This document shows, one piece after another, positions 25,160 to 33,878 of a stretch of 64,000 bases of DNA. The stretch is from positions 248,001-312,000 of the forward strand of contig NZ_NIJF01000083.1 of assembly GCF_003316765.1 (NCBI RefSeq), written 5' to 3'. The stretch is from Bacillus sp. P14.5. Lineage in GTDB: Bacteria; Bacillota; Bacilli; Bacillales; Bacillaceae_B. Made by a program: the position numbers and the translations under genes. The stretch's first letter is position 1, and each line of letters opens with the position of its first letter. The notes under the pieces were generated by a model. It made no database searches. It saw only the letters and a program-made list of their open reading frames with translations, and was not told the origin of the DNA.

Positions 25160-25738
25160 ATGAAGTACTTAATAAAAAATTTCTTTAATGGTGTATTGAC
25201 CATTCTGCCAATCGGTTTGGTGATATACGTAGTGTACAAGCTTTTTATTTTTCTTGACGGTCTGCTGGGGAATGTACTGAAGCCGTATATGGATGAAAAT
25301 TATATACCTGGTATAGGAATATTGGCAACGGTTATATTAATCACACTGCTCGGCTGGCTTTCCACAAGGTTTATAACAGGTTCGTTCATCAAACTGCTTG
25401 ATTTCACACTAAAGAAAATACCCTTGGTTAAGACTCTTTACAGCATCATCAAGGATACAGTCCATTCTTTTATTGGTGAAAAGAAGTCATTTTCAAAAGT
25501 GGCCCTCGTCACTCTTCCCGGCACTGGGATGAAATCTCTCGGATTTATAACGTCAGAAGAACTGGATCAGTTCCACGCGCCGCTAGAGCAGTATGTTGCA
25601 GTCTATATTCCGCAAACCTTCCAGGTGGCCGGATTCACATTTTTGGTTCCGAAAGATGAAGTAAAAATAATAGATGTCAGTCCTGAAGATGCGATGAAAT
25701 TCATTTTATCCGGAGGCATGACCTCTTCGAAAAGGTAA
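25160..25738 (+). CDS. DUF502 family membrane protein
   Basis: 192 residues. Two N-terminal transmembrane helices (FNGVLTILPIGLVIYVVYKLFIFL and IPGIGILATVILITLLGWLST) are followed by a cytoplasmic domain with the DUF502 motifs IPLVKTLYSIIKDTVHSFIGEKKSFSKVALVTLP and GFITSEEL, and ending PQTFQVAGFTFLVPKDEVKIIDVSPEDAMKFILSGG. ACGAGGAGATC precedes the ATG. Role unknown; homologues are widespread in bacteria and plants. Convergent with crr. Confidence 0.9.
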   Translation: MKYLIKNFFNGVLTILPIGLVIYVVYKLFIFLDGLLGNVLKPYMDENYIPGIGILATVILITLLGWLSTRFITGSFIKLLDFTLKKIPLVKTLYSIIKDTVHSFIGEKKSFSKVALVTLPGTGMKSLGFITSEELDQFHAPLEQYVAVYIPQTFQVAGFTFLVPKDEVKIIDVSPEDAMKFILSGGMTSSKR

Positions 25739-25847
25739 AATATGTATGATTCTGCTTATGAATCGGTATGGTGTTGTTATCTCTTCTGGATTACATACCA
25801 CCTTTATATGTTTAACTAAAATCTTAGTGAAATTAGCAGGTCAACAA

Positions 25848-25877
25848 AAAAAGAGCTGAGAAATTTCAGCTCTTTTT
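25848..25877. terminator. Bidirectional terminator between the DUF502 gene and the PTS IIA gene
   Basis: AAAAAGAGCTGA and TCAGCTCTTTTT are perfectly complementary with A and T runs on both sides. Confidence 0.92.
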
Positions 25878-25878
25878 G

Positions 25879-26379
25879 TTATTTTGCAGTAACCGTCATT
25901 ACCTGGCTTTGACCGGCTGTTACTTCTCCAACTTCTGCTTTTTCGACTGTGGCCAAGTCATCTCCATTAGTGACAATGACAGGTGTGATGGTGCTCTTCG
26001 CTTTCTCTTTTACAAGATTCATATCAAATGTCACAAGCGGGTCTCCCACTTTGACTTTTTTTCCTTCAGATACATGAGCTTCAAACCCTTCCCCATTCAT
26101 GGACACTGTTTCCAGTCCAATATGAATAAGAAGTTCTGCTCCATTTTCCGCCTTGATGCCGACAGCATGTTTGGTTGGAAACACTTGTATAATCTCCCCG
26201 TTTACAGGTGAAACGACTTTCCCTTCCGTTGGTTCGACGGCAATTCCGTCACCCATCATTTTTTGGGAAAATACAGGATCAGGTACCTCTTCAAGGCTTA
26301 GCATCTTTCCAGTTAGAGGAGAATGTACGTTAATGGAACTAGGTGCTTCTTCTTTTTTACCGAAAAATTTCTTAAGCAT
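25879..26379 (-). CDS. Glucose-type PTS IIA component
   Basis: About 166 residues, a stand-alone IIA(Glc)/Crr-like protein (B. subtilis YpqE type). The phosphorylated histidine is in GAELLIHIGLETVSMNGEGF; the second active-site His is in VFPTKHAVGIK. HSPLTGKMLSLEEVPDPVFSQKMMGDGIAVEPTEG is the standard N-terminal part. It passes phosphate from HPr to sugar-specific IIB domains. AAAGG precedes the ATG at 26379; an in-frame TTG nine bases upstream is less likely. No sugar transporter is nearby. Confidence 0.94.
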   Translation of the reverse strand: MLKKFFGKKEEAPSSINVHSPLTGKMLSLEEVPDPVFSQKMMGDGIAVEPTEGKVVSPVNGEIIQVFPTKHAVGIKAENGAELLIHIGLETVSMNGEGFEAHVSEGKKVKVGDPLVTFDMNLVKEKAKSTITPVIVTNGDDLATVEKAEVGEVTAGQSQVMTVTAK

Positions 26380-26458
26380 TTTAATCAACCTTTCTTTGTC
26401 TGAAGTTTGTTAGCTGTGTGTATTTTTCAAGGAATGATTCATGCTGCTGGATAAGCAA

Positions 26459-26887
26459 TCACTCAAAGAGTTTATTATATTCGCCATACCCCTCTTTTTC
26501 AAGGTCTTCCTTAGGGATGAACTTCATTGCTGCTGAGTTGATGCAGTATCTGAGCTGATCCGGTCCGGGACCATCATCAAATACATGACCCAGATGAGAG
26601 TCGCCAGATTTGCTTCTGACTTCCTTTCTGACCATAAAGTGGCTGTAATCCATCTTTTCTTCTACTTCCTCTTCTGTTATCGGTTTGGTGAAACTCGGCC
26701 ATCCGCAGCCTGCATCATATTTATCTTTACTGCTGAACAGCGGTTTGCCCGAAACGATATCTACATAGATACCGTCACCGAATTCGTCCCAATACTCATT
26801 TTTAAAGGGAGGTTCTGTTCCATTATTTTGAGTCACCTCATACTGAATGGGTGATAAATGTTTTTTCAAGTCTTCTTTTTTCTTCAC
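26459..26887 (-). CDS. msrB: Peptide-methionine (R)-S-oxide reductase MsrB
   Basis: 142 residues; reduces the R form of methionine sulfoxide in proteins. Catalytic region [29 protein letters not shown] has the active-site Cys in [15 protein letters not shown] is the substrate loop. The usual zinc CxxC pairs are absent, as in Bacillus MsrB. Its ATG overlaps the msrA stop by 4 bp, so the two repair enzymes are co-translated. Confidence 0.96.
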   Translation of the reverse strand: MKKKEDLKKHLSPIQYEVTQNNGTEPPFKNEYWDEFGDGIYVDIVSGKPLFSSKDKYDAGCGWPSFTKPITEEEVEEKMDYSHFMVRKEVRSKSGDSHLGHVFDDGPGPDQLRYCINSAAMKFIPKEDLEKEGYGEYNKLFE

Positions 26888-27426
26888 TGCTGCTCCCCCC
26901 AGTGTTGTTTAGTAAATGCTTTACGTCCTGAACCTATACTGTACCGTTGATAATGTGAAGGATTCTTCTTGTAGTACTGCTGATGATACTCTTCAGCTTC
27001 ATAAAATTTTTTGGCCGGCAGGATCTTGGTCACGATGGGTTTCTGGAACTTACCGCTTTTGGCAAGGTCCTGCTTAGATTCTTCCGCTGCGATTCGCTGT
27101 TCTTCATCATGATAGAATATGGCAGTCGTATAAGATTGTCCCCTGTCAAAAAACTGTCCGCCTGGATCAGTGGGATCTATTTGCTGCCAGTAAAGTTCCA
27201 GCAATTTCTCATAAGGAAACTTTTCCGGATCATAGGTGATTTGGACAGCCTCATAATGGCCCGTTGTTTCTGAACACACTTCGCGGTAGGTTGGATTTTC
27301 CTTCTCTCCGCCTGTATAACCGGAAACAACATGGATTATGCCCGGCATTTCCTCGAACGGCTGAACCATGCACCAAAAGCAGCCGCCTGCGAAGGTTGCT
27401 TTCCGTGTTTCAGGATTTTCCTTCAT
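26884..27426 (-). CDS. msrA: Peptide-methionine (S)-S-oxide reductase MsrA
   Basis: About 180 residues. The active-site motif is [19 protein letters not shown] (GCFWC), followed by [32 protein letters not shown] and [23 protein letters not shown]. It reduces the S form of methionine sulfoxide. GGAGAAAGG is well spaced for the ATG at 27424-27426; the ATG further upstream lacks a site. First gene of the msrAB pair. Confidence 0.96.
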   Translation of the reverse strand: MKENPETRKATFAGGCFWCMVQPFEEMPGIIHVVSGYTGGEKENPTYREVCSETTGHYEAVQITYDPEKFPYEKLLELYWQQIDPTDPGGQFFDRGQSYTTAIFYHDEEQRIAAEESKQDLAKSGKFQKPIVTKILPAKKFYEAEEYHQQYYKKNPSHYQRYSIGSGRKAFTKQHWGEQQ

Positions 27427-27514
27427 CAATCTCATCCTTTCTCCGTTCTCCATAACAATATTCCCTTTATTGCATAATTCTAACGTGAAAATGATGAGAG
27501 GTAAAAGAATTAGA

Positions 27515-28555
27515 TCACCGGCGGCCCACTCTGTTCTGGCTGACCTTTTTCCACTTCTTTTTTTCCAGAGATTGAAGACGTTTATCGGCTCTTCTCTTGC
27601 TATATTGGATTTCTCTTTGCAGTTTCTGATAACTTATATATCGTTCCTCATGCAGAAGACCTTGTTCAATAGCCTGTCTGATTGCACATTGAGGTTCCTC
27701 TTCATGTGTGCAATCCCGAAACTTGCACAGCTCAGCAAACTCTTCCACGTCCCTGAACTGTGTGGAAATCCCTTCATTGCCTTCCCACATTTGCAGTTCC
27801 CTCATGCCGGGGGTGTCAATGATGAATGCTCCATTTTCAAGAAGGAACATCTCCCTGTGGGTCGTCGTATGCTTCCCCTTGCTGTCTTGCTCTCTTATCT
27901 CCTTTACAGCCTGCAGGCTTTTGCCCGTCAAACTGTTTAACAGTGTTGATTTCCCAACACCGGAAGATCCCACTAACGCAGCTGTTTTTCCATGAGACAA
28001 ATATGGACTGAGTTCTTCGATACCCCTGTTTTCAAACGAAGAAACAGGAATGATCGGTACTCCCATTGCGACTGCTTCCACCTCAGCAGATTTTTCTAAA
28101 AGGTTATCACATAAGTCCGCTTTACTTAGGATTAAAACGGGGCTTGCTCCGCTTTCCCAACAGAGAAGCAGATACCGTTCTAATCTGTTGATGTTCAAGT
28201 CTCCGTTTAATGACGTGACAATAAATAAAAAATCGATGTTGGCAGCGATAATTTGTTCCTCTGCTTCATCTCCCGCTTTCTTTCTGGAGAATTTGCTTGT
28301 GCGGGGCAGTACGTTCTCGATCATCGCCTGTTCATGCTCCAAAGGTTTGAATCCTACCCAGTCACCGACCGCAGGTAAGTCCTCATTGGATTGAGAATGA
28401 TAGTAGAACTTTCCTGTGAGCTTCGCTTGATACTCACCCGCAAGAGAAAGCAGTGTGTAGACACCTTTATGTTGAGAGGTCACTCGCCCAATTTCGAGTG
28501 CCTCATTCTTCAACTGATTCGCCTTTTCTATGAAAATCTTTTCTAATCCGTTCAA
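27515..28555 (-). CDS. rsgA: Ribosome small-subunit-dependent GTPase, RsgA family
   Basis: About 346 residues from a TTG start at 28553-28555 that has a near-perfect AGGAGG. Order is OB-fold (ARLTGKFYYHSQSNEDLPAVGDWVGF), circularly permuted GTPase with ILSKADL (G4), GSSGVGKSTLLNSLTG (G1) and FIIDTPGMREL (G3), then a zinc domain FRDCTHEEEPQCAIRQAIEQG. It helps mature or check the 30S subunit. It differs from the shorter canonical B. subtilis RsgA (YloQ/CpgA), so it is probably a second paralog of the longer type; the usual gene should lie elsewhere near prpC/prkC. Confidence 0.92.
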   Translation of the reverse strand: MNGLEKIFIEKANQLKNEALEIGRVTSQHKGVYTLLSLAGEYQAKLTGKFYYHSQSNEDLPAVGDWVGFKPLEHEQAMIENVLPRTSKFSRKKAGDEAEEQIIAANIDFLFIVTSLNGDLNINRLERYLLLCWESGASPVLILSKADLCDNLLEKSAEVEAVAMGVPIIPVSSFENRGIEELSPYLSHGKTAALVGSSGVGKSTLLNSLTGKSLQAVKEIREQDSKGKHTTTHREMFLLENGAFIIDTPGMRELQMWEGNEGISTQFRDVEEFAELCKFRDCTHEEEPQCAIRQAIEQGLLHEERYISYQKLQREIQYSKRRADKRLQSLEKKKWKKVSQNRVGRR

Positions 28556-28607
28556 ATTGTTTCCTCCTAATAAATCCGGGCTCCCCGAAAAATTTACATA
28601 CAAAAAA

Positions 28608-28634
28608 ACCATGGCATAGGACACGGCCATGGTT
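28608..28634 (-). terminator. Hairpin with T-run upstream of rsgA
   Basis: AACCATGGC and GCCATGGTT form a perfect 9-bp stem, followed on the minus strand by seven T. It lies about 50 bp before the rsgA start, so it either ends the short transcript from 28.76 kb or attenuates rsgA. Confidence 0.75.
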
Positions 28635-28684
28635 CATATGCATATCGAAGAAACAGTTTAATCCTAAACAGGATCAACTAGGCA

Positions 28685-28759
28685 TCATGATAAATCCGCA
28701 CATTGAAAACAGGCCGTGTCAGTGAAATCAAAGACAAAGTACAAATTGGATTTACTCAT
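28685..28759 (-). CDS. Possible 24-residue leader peptide or small protein
   Basis: ATG at 28757-28759 has AGCAGGTG nine bases upstream; the frame reads MSKSNLYFVFDFTDTACFQC then ADLS and stops, just before the hairpin preceding rsgA. The length is too short to judge by composition. Offered because a ribosome site, a tiny frame and a terminator in a row upstream of a gene look like a leader arrangement. Confidence 0.25.
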   Translation of the reverse strand: MSKSNLYFVFDFTDTACFQCADLS

Positions 28760-28950
28760 AACACATCACCTGCTTTCTATTTAATAACCCTATTATGGCA
28801 TCCTTTACCAGAAATTACAACGTTTTTTTAATTTTCACTATTTCAACCTTCTGCTCACTTAATTTTGCTTGTGATGTACTGGGTGTTTTCACCATTTTTC
28901 CCTGAAAGGCATAGTGTATTGAAGTAAATTCGAAAATAGGAGAGAGATGA

Positions 28951-29688
28951 ATGACAAACAAAGAAGCCTATCTTCAAAAAGCTGCCATGTACGATTTATT
29001 ATCCATGTATTATAAATACACTGACCCCAGACTGCACATACATTATTATCAGAAGCACTTAAAGTATATGCAAAAAGGCATTTACGGCATGAGGGACCAG
29101 CATCAAGACCGACCGGCTCAGGTAAGGGTCCTGCACGCTGTCCCTGATGCTCCGAATGTAGATGTATATGTAAACGGAAATCAAATATTGAGTGATATAG
29201 GTTTCAAAGACATCAGCGGATTCATGCCACTGCCTGCTGGAAAATATCATATTGATATATACCCAGCAGGCACCAGTGTCAGCACTGTCATCAGCAAAAA
29301 AGTAACGGTGGAACCAGGAAAGATTTATACTCTTGCGGCTGTAGGGAAAGGAAATAAATTGCAGCTTCTTCCTTATGTGACAGATCCGTTCGTCCCCCAA
29401 GGTGAAACAAAAGTACGCTTCATCCATTTGTCACCGAATGCTCCGGCGGTCGATATTGCCGTTGCAAAAGGGGATGTCATCTTCCCGAAGGTTTCGTTCA
29501 AGCAAGCAACGGATTACCTCGGGCTGACGCCGATGACTGTGAATCTCGAGGTGAGAGCTGCAGGTACGAAAGATGCTGTATTAAGTGTACCAAACGTTTC
29601 TTTTCAGCCAAATCAGGCTTACACCATTTTTGCAGTCGGTCTGCTGAATGAATCACCAGAGTTGGATGCACTGTTGGTTATGGGGTAA
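28951..29688 (+). CDS. Protein with two DUF4397 domains
   Basis: 245 residues. After a helical N-terminal segment (AAMYDLLSMYYKYTDPRLHIHYYQKHLKYMQKG) come two DUF4397 units: AQVRVLHAVPDAPNVDVYVNGNQILSDIGFKDISGFMPLPAGKYHIDIYPAGT (about 52-105) and TKVRFIHLSPNAPAVDIAVAKGDVIFPKVSFKQATDYLGLTP (about 152-195). These beta-rich domains are common in secreted surface proteins, but no signal peptide is present; a spore-layer location is one possible explanation. GGAGAGAG precedes the ATG. Monocistronic. Confidence 0.88.
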   Translation: MTNKEAYLQKAAMYDLLSMYYKYTDPRLHIHYYQKHLKYMQKGIYGMRDQHQDRPAQVRVLHAVPDAPNVDVYVNGNQILSDIGFKDISGFMPLPAGKYHIDIYPAGTSVSTVISKKVTVEPGKIYTLAAVGKGNKLQLLPYVTDPFVPQGETKVRFIHLSPNAPAVDIAVAKGDVIFPKVSFKQATDYLGLTPMTVNLEVRAAGTKDAVLSVPNVSFQPNQAYTIFAVGLLNESPELDALLVMG

Positions 29689-29829
29689 AATTATCCGGAC
29701 CTTTTCCTGATATATATTAATATTGTTTTGTATAATCTGTCTGCGTTCAAATACCTTTGAGAACCCAGATGAGATTCGGATTCTTTACTGTATTCCATGA
29801 GTCTAGGTTACCTAACTCTCCTGACCATG

Positions 29830-30035
29830 TGAGAAAAGGGCATCAAGGGAGCGTCGTGCTGACCTATCTCTGCTGAAAATGAGAAAAAGGGCTACTTGAG
29901 AACTCCTAGATGCTCTATCTCTGCTGATATTGAGGAAAAAGGGCAACTAGGAAGCACTTAGATGCCCTACCGCTGCTGATAATCAGAGAACAAGGCATCA
30001 TGGAAGCTCCTTGATGACTAAAAGAAGATGAGTCT
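29830..30035. repeat. Intergenic hairpin array, period about 50-52 bp, 4 units
   Basis: Degenerate units contain GAGAAAAAGGGC..., then GATGCCC-like sequence and CTCTGCTGATA; GGGCATC can face GATGCCC within units. Located between the convergent DUF4397 gene and ypmS. No gene supported. Confidence 0.7.
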
Positions 30036-30075
30036 GCTAGAATAGGGCATCAAAGAGAATTTTCCAAATAGAAAA

Positions 30076-30101
30076 ATGATGGGGCACTAACACCCCATCA
30101 T
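30076..30101 (-). terminator. Terminator of the ypmRS operon
   Basis: ATGATGGGG and CCCCATCAT pair perfectly, followed by TTTTTC on the minus strand. Confidence 0.88.
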
Positions 30102-30122
30102 CATTCTTGCGCCTAGTATTAT

Positions 30123-30697
30123 TCAATCAACTGGCACCAGCATATTAAAGACGATATTATCATTTTCCAAATCGAACTTTTCTGCCCTTACTTTCAGATC
30201 ACTCTTCATTTCCAGGTTTTGCAGTGATACATAAATCAATTCTTCGTTTGGCTGGATCTTGATCCATTCTGGGAATTCATAAGAATCCCTTATAATTTTT
30301 AATACATGCTCTACCGGCAGATTCAGCGCTCCTACAGAAATGGAGTCTTGCTTCAAAAGCAGATCCCCGTTTTCCAGGGCTTTTGGCTCAAAAGTCATCT
30401 TAAAGTTTATTTCGCTGGTGAAGACTGGTACAGCACCATTAAGTACCACCTGGTCATCCAACACAACTGAGTAATCCACGGGAGCTGTGAACTCGTCCTC
30501 AATATAATGGTCGATTATTTGATTTAAATCCTTCTTGGTCGCTCTTATTTGAAAAGCGACGTTCTCTCTCTCATTTAAGCTTTCTTCAGGCAGCTCATCA
30601 TCTTCAATCGGGACCATCAACAAAACGGCAACGAACAGAATCACCAAGATGTTGAAACCCAGAAGAGTAAAAAAGCTTGCCTTCCATTTTTTTTCAT
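30123..30697 (-). CDS. ypmS: YpmS family membrane-anchored protein, frameshifted at A8
   Basis: The ATG at 30695-30697 follows GAGGGGC and lies right after the ypmR stop. The next bases are eight A; nine are needed to read MKKKWKASFFTLLGFNILVILFVAVLLMVPIEDDELPEE, a typical YpmS N-terminal transmembrane helix, and then the extracellular DUF2140 domain (VAFQIRATKKDLNQIIDHYIEDE ... MLVPVD). About 190 residues when corrected. As written, the frame opens only at an internal residue and the cytoplasmic start is lost. Function unknown; always paired with the SGNH protein YpmR. Confidence 0.88.
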
Positions 30698-30698
30698 T

Positions 30699-31526
30699 CT
30701 AAAGCCCCTCTTCCCCAACACTGAATTCACTTTGAGTCAGCTCTGATAACGTTTCCCGTTCCGTTAATTCCTCAAACATTCTATCCGCCATTAATTCGTA
30801 ACCTTCATCATTTGGATGGAAATAGTCACCCTCGAACAGGAGACTGTCCTGGCCTTCGATAAAAATATCGTTTACTGTAATAAACGCCGTCCTCTCATAT
30901 TCAGCTAGTACTTCTTCACTGAATAGATTCCAGTTTAAGATAACTTCATCAACCTCTTTGATCTCAGAGAACCAGGTATTGAAAGGATTATAGATTCCCA
31001 CCAGCACAATGCCGGCATCCGGGTTATACTGTCTGATGAGTGTCAGTATCTCACGCAGGCGATCACCATAGTTAACCATTTCTTCGTTAAAGACGGCCAG
31101 ATTTAAATTATATAGGTTCTCTTTAAATACCTTCATGACATCATTGCCGCCGATCGTAATGAAAACCAGGTCAGAATCTGAGACGGCCTTGCCTACATCT
31201 TCTTCATTCAACCTTTTCAATAACTGATCGGTACGTCTTCCCCTTACCCCATAGTTTATGAACTCGGCATCTCTTATCGAGTCAAGGTTTTCAAGATGCA
31301 TCTGCAAATATGGAACGTATCCACCGCTTTTTGTGCTGTCCCCCACTCCCTGAGTTAAGGAATCACCGATTGAAACAATTTTAATATCTTTCGGTATAAA
31401 GTCAGCAGGCGGCTGTTCTTTTTGCAGCAAGGTATGAGTAACTTGCGGATGAGATACGATATCCTCGCCAGAACAACCTGAAACAAATATGAAAAGGAAT
31501 AAGAGAGAGAAGAGAATTTTTTTCAT
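30699..31526 (-). CDS. ypmR: SGNH/GDSL hydrolase lipoprotein YpmR
   Basis: 275 residues with a lipoprotein signal (MKKILFSLLFLFIFVSGC) and the four SGNH blocks: IVSIGDSLTQG (nucleophile Ser), NYGVRGRRTDQLL (Gly), VFITIGGNDVM (Asn) and GDYFHPNDEGYELMA (Asp/His). It is an extracytoplasmic esterase or acetyl-hydrolase; the substrate is not known, cell-wall acyl groups being plausible. Translationally coupled to ypmS immediately downstream. GGAGAGGAG lies upstream of the start. Confidence 0.93.
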   Translation of the reverse strand: MKKILFSLLFLFIFVSGCSGEDIVSHPQVTHTLLQKEQPPADFIPKDIKIVSIGDSLTQGVGDSTKSGGYVPYLQMHLENLDSIRDAEFINYGVRGRRTDQLLKRLNEEDVGKAVSDSDLVFITIGGNDVMKVFKENLYNLNLAVFNEEMVNYGDRLREILTLIRQYNPDAGIVLVGIYNPFNTWFSEIKEVDEVILNWNLFSEEVLAEYERTAFITVNDIFIEGQDSLLFEGDYFHPNDEGYELMADRMFEELTERETLSELTQSEFSVGEEGL

Positions 31527-31552
31527 AAGAACGATCTCCTCTCTTTTTTATT

Positions 31553-31696
31553 GGCTGTTTTCTAAAGTTGCTGCTCTAAAATCCCCACTGAATAGCTAGA
31601 CTTTACTCACCCAAAATAGAGAGCGCCTCTTTTCTAATGCATGGTGTGAGTCTTCGAGATAATTAATAAAATGCAGCAAAGATTTGGTAAAAAGCC
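31553..31696. mobile_element. MITE-like element, family A (short degenerate copy)
   Basis: Ends GGCTGTTTTCTAAAGTTGCTGC and GCAGCAAAGATTTGGTAAAAAGCC are inverted repeats; flanks TTTTTATT and TTTTTGTT match at 7 of 8, a probable target duplication. Only about 144 bp remain. Confidence 0.65.
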
Positions 31697-31863
31697 TTTT
31701 TGTTTTCATTATATCATGAGAGTTTATGAAGTCCGACTTTTTTTGCTCTGCTGGTTTTACCTGATGCCGGCAATGCTGATTATCAATCCTTTTTTCACAG
31801 ATGTCTCTCACCATAAAATACATTTAAAGCGGGGCAGCGGGTTAATGCATCTTTCAATAATTT

Positions 31864-32832
31864 TTAACGAGCTGGAGGATTTTTAAACGTTTGAAATACT
31901 TTTTTGATAAAGCTGGGATAGTTAAAATTGACTGCTACGTAATGCGTTTTCCAATCCGCTTTTTCGGTACTGTCCCTAAAGTCGCCTGAACTTTGGCCGA
32001 GTGCAGTGCCCAGGTTAACTTCAATTTCAACGGGGATCTTCACAAATTTCATCTCTGAGCCAGGCTGGATTGCCCATATTGCAAGAAGGTCATGCAGCGG
32101 GCTCCCCGCGAGGCCCGGATACGTTTTCTTATAAAACTTTTGATAATAGTCAACCAAAGGTTTTATGATTTTCCCTACTTTATCATCGGTCTGTTCAAAG
32201 TAATTATCAAGTTCGTTTATCATCTGCGGTGTGAAAATCGCATACTTGGTGACATCTAAAGGGATGATGTAGACTGGCTTCGGGGACAATTGCAAAACGA
32301 TATTGGCTGCATAAGGATCTCCGTAAATATTCGCTTCAGCCAAAGGGGTAATATTCCCCGGCACTCCAAATGCTCCGCCCATGAGATAAATATCGTTCAC
32401 TAATTTCATAGTTTCCGGATACAGTATAAACGCCGTCGCTAAAGAAGTCAGCCTGCCTGCGCTGAATATAGTTATATCATCCTGATATTTAGTGATGATA
32501 TTTTTGACTTCAAAAAAATTCTCCAGCATTGATTCGTCAGCATGGTAATTCTCCGGGATGATCGGTCCCAGACCGGCTATGCCGTGAATCTCGGGAAAAT
32601 ATTGCGGCAGCTCTCCTGTCAACGGAGATACAGCACCTCCAATTACCGGCCTTTCCGCACCTGTGAGCGCTTGCAGATATTGCACATTCTTTAAAGCGGT
32701 CTCCTTTGATACATTACCGTAATCAGCAACAATTCCCACTACCTCGATATCTTCACTATAAAATGCATAGAGAAGGGCTATTACATCATCTACCCCGAAA
32801 TCAGAAAACAGCAGAATTTTCTTCTTTGCCAC
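31864..32832 (-). CDS. Inosine-uridine-preferring nucleoside hydrolase family protein
   Basis: 322 residues. The metal motif, normally DxDxxxDD, reads FSDFGVDDVIAL: the three later Asp remain but the first is replaced. The rest is intact: ALTGAERPVIGGAVSPL, AGRLTSLATAFILYPE, YLMGGAFGVPGNITPLAEANIYGDPYAANIVL and the catalytic His region GSPLHDLLAIWAI. It would split nucleosides to base and ribose in the cytoplasm. A purine salvage role beside deoD metabolism is possible. Not linked in operon with its neighbours. Confidence 0.9.
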   Translation of the reverse strand: MAKKKILLFSDFGVDDVIALLYAFYSEDIEVVGIVADYGNVSKETALKNVQYLQALTGAERPVIGGAVSPLTGELPQYFPEIHGIAGLGPIIPENYHADESMLENFFEVKNIITKYQDDITIFSAGRLTSLATAFILYPETMKLVNDIYLMGGAFGVPGNITPLAEANIYGDPYAANIVLQLSPKPVYIIPLDVTKYAIFTPQMINELDNYFEQTDDKVGKIIKPLVDYYQKFYKKTYPGLAGSPLHDLLAIWAIQPGSEMKFVKIPVEIEVNLGTALGQSSGDFRDSTEKADWKTHYVAVNFNYPSFIKKVFQTFKNPPAR

Positions 32833-32862
32833 TCATCACCACTCCTTACATTAAGATCTTCT

Positions 32863-32940
32863 CGTAAACCTTGCTGCTATTTTTGTGTTAGATACCACCG
32901 TAACTCACCGAAGTTTCGTGACAGACTTTTAACAATTGAT
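32863..32940. repeat. Fragment of a family A element
   Basis: CTTCTCGTAAACCTTGCTGCTATTT and GATACCACCGTAACTCACCG match the left half of family A; the right half is missing. Confidence 0.5.
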
Positions 32941-33011
32941 CATTTATAAACCACAGAATTACCGAACCTGTTATGATGAAAATATTCAATAAAGGAAGTG
33001 ATATTCAGTTT

Positions 33012-33518
33012 ATGAGAAAAGGGATAGCTTTATATATTGTTAGTCTGGCAGTACTGATGTTATTCATCGCAGGCTGCAGTTCCAATGAAAAAAACCGTTC
33101 AACTTCTTCAGATGAGCATGTGCATCATCATGAGGAACTCGCTAACGGGGATATAAGAGAAGAGACAGCAGGACCTGAGCAGCTGCCGTCCTTTTTAGAT
33201 GAAAAGGATGACAACATTAGGCTGGTCTATGCCTCTGCCGCCCAAAATCCTGACTTATTGGAATACATTCCATGCTATTGCGGATGCGGGGAATCTGCTG
33301 GGCACATGAACAATCTGAATTGCTTCGTCCATGAAATAGAGGGAAATAAGGTCATCTGGGATGATCATGGCACAAGGTGTCTTGCTTGTCTGGAAATCGC
33401 TGCCGAGTCCATTGTAATGTACGAAAAAGGAGAATCTATTAAAGATATCCGTCATTACATTGATGAAAAATATGAAGAAGGATATGCAAAACCGACGCCG
33501 ACGCCAATGCCTTCTTAA
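33012..33518 (+). CDS. PCYCGC-motif lipoprotein
   Basis: About 168 residues from the ATG at 33012 (an upstream in-frame ATG at 32973 would put extra residues before the signal). Signal MRKGIALYIVSLAVLMLFIAGCSS has a good lipobox. After a His-rich stretch (HVHHHEE) comes the family core LLEYIPCYCGCGESAGHMNNLNCFVHEI and a second Cys pair in GTRCLACLEIA, followed by an acidic helix and a Pro/Thr tail. The clustered Cys and His suggest metal or heme binding outside the membrane; function unproven. Confidence 0.9.
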   Translation: MRKGIALYIVSLAVLMLFIAGCSSNEKNRSTSSDEHVHHHEELANGDIREETAGPEQLPSFLDEKDDNIRLVYASAAQNPDLLEYIPCYCGCGESAGHMNNLNCFVHEIEGNKVIWDDHGTRCLACLEIAAESIVMYEKGESIKDIRHYIDEKYEEGYAKPTPTPMPS

Positions 33519-33532
33519 GGGCAGGCTCTTTT

Positions 33533-33800
33533 CGTAACACTCTTTTCGCAATGGTTGTGGCTATTGAGAAGTAATGGATTTCCGCTCCAGTCGCACGACT
33601 CCGCGGGGCGTGGGGTGAATTAAAAATCGGAAGCGGCCGTTCAGCGACATACAGATTTCAGGGCTCTCGATGAGATAAAGGAAACACAACGATCGGAGTG
33701 AGTTGATGTTGACTTATCGCAAGGAGAGAGAACGAAACCTGCTAGTCGCTAAGTCCGTTCCAGTGGGTACGGACCCTCGGCCGCTGGAGCTAGATTGGCC
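33533..33800. repeat. Composite repeat: family A/A-prime ends with diverged R2/R2b cargo
   Basis: GGCTCTTTTCGTAA is followed by an A-prime-like TTTTCGCAATGGTTGTGG, then R2 (GATTTCCGCTCC... from 33577) carrying an R2b-like insert with GGAAGCGGCCGTTCAGCGAC and GACTTATCGCAAGGAGAGAG. The same order as at 16505-16519 plus cargo, but decayed. Non-coding. Confidence 0.7.
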
Positions 33801-33841
33801 TCTACTGCTGCACAAACCAGTCCGTTTCCTATCTTCTAAAC

Positions 33842-33876
33842 AAAAGGAAGGTTCCCGTCAACGGAACCTTCCTTTT
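33842..33876. terminator. Bidirectional terminator after degV
   Basis: AAAAGGAAGGTTCC and GGAACCTTCCTTTT pair perfectly over 14 bp with a 7-base loop. Confidence 0.93.
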
Positions 33877-33878
33877 AT

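Noticed and set aside
31700..31886. Plus-strand frame starting MRVYEVRLFLLCWFYLM with a possible helix
   Set aside because: No ribosome site and it overlaps the end of the nucleoside hydrolase gene by 23 bp; too weak to annotate.
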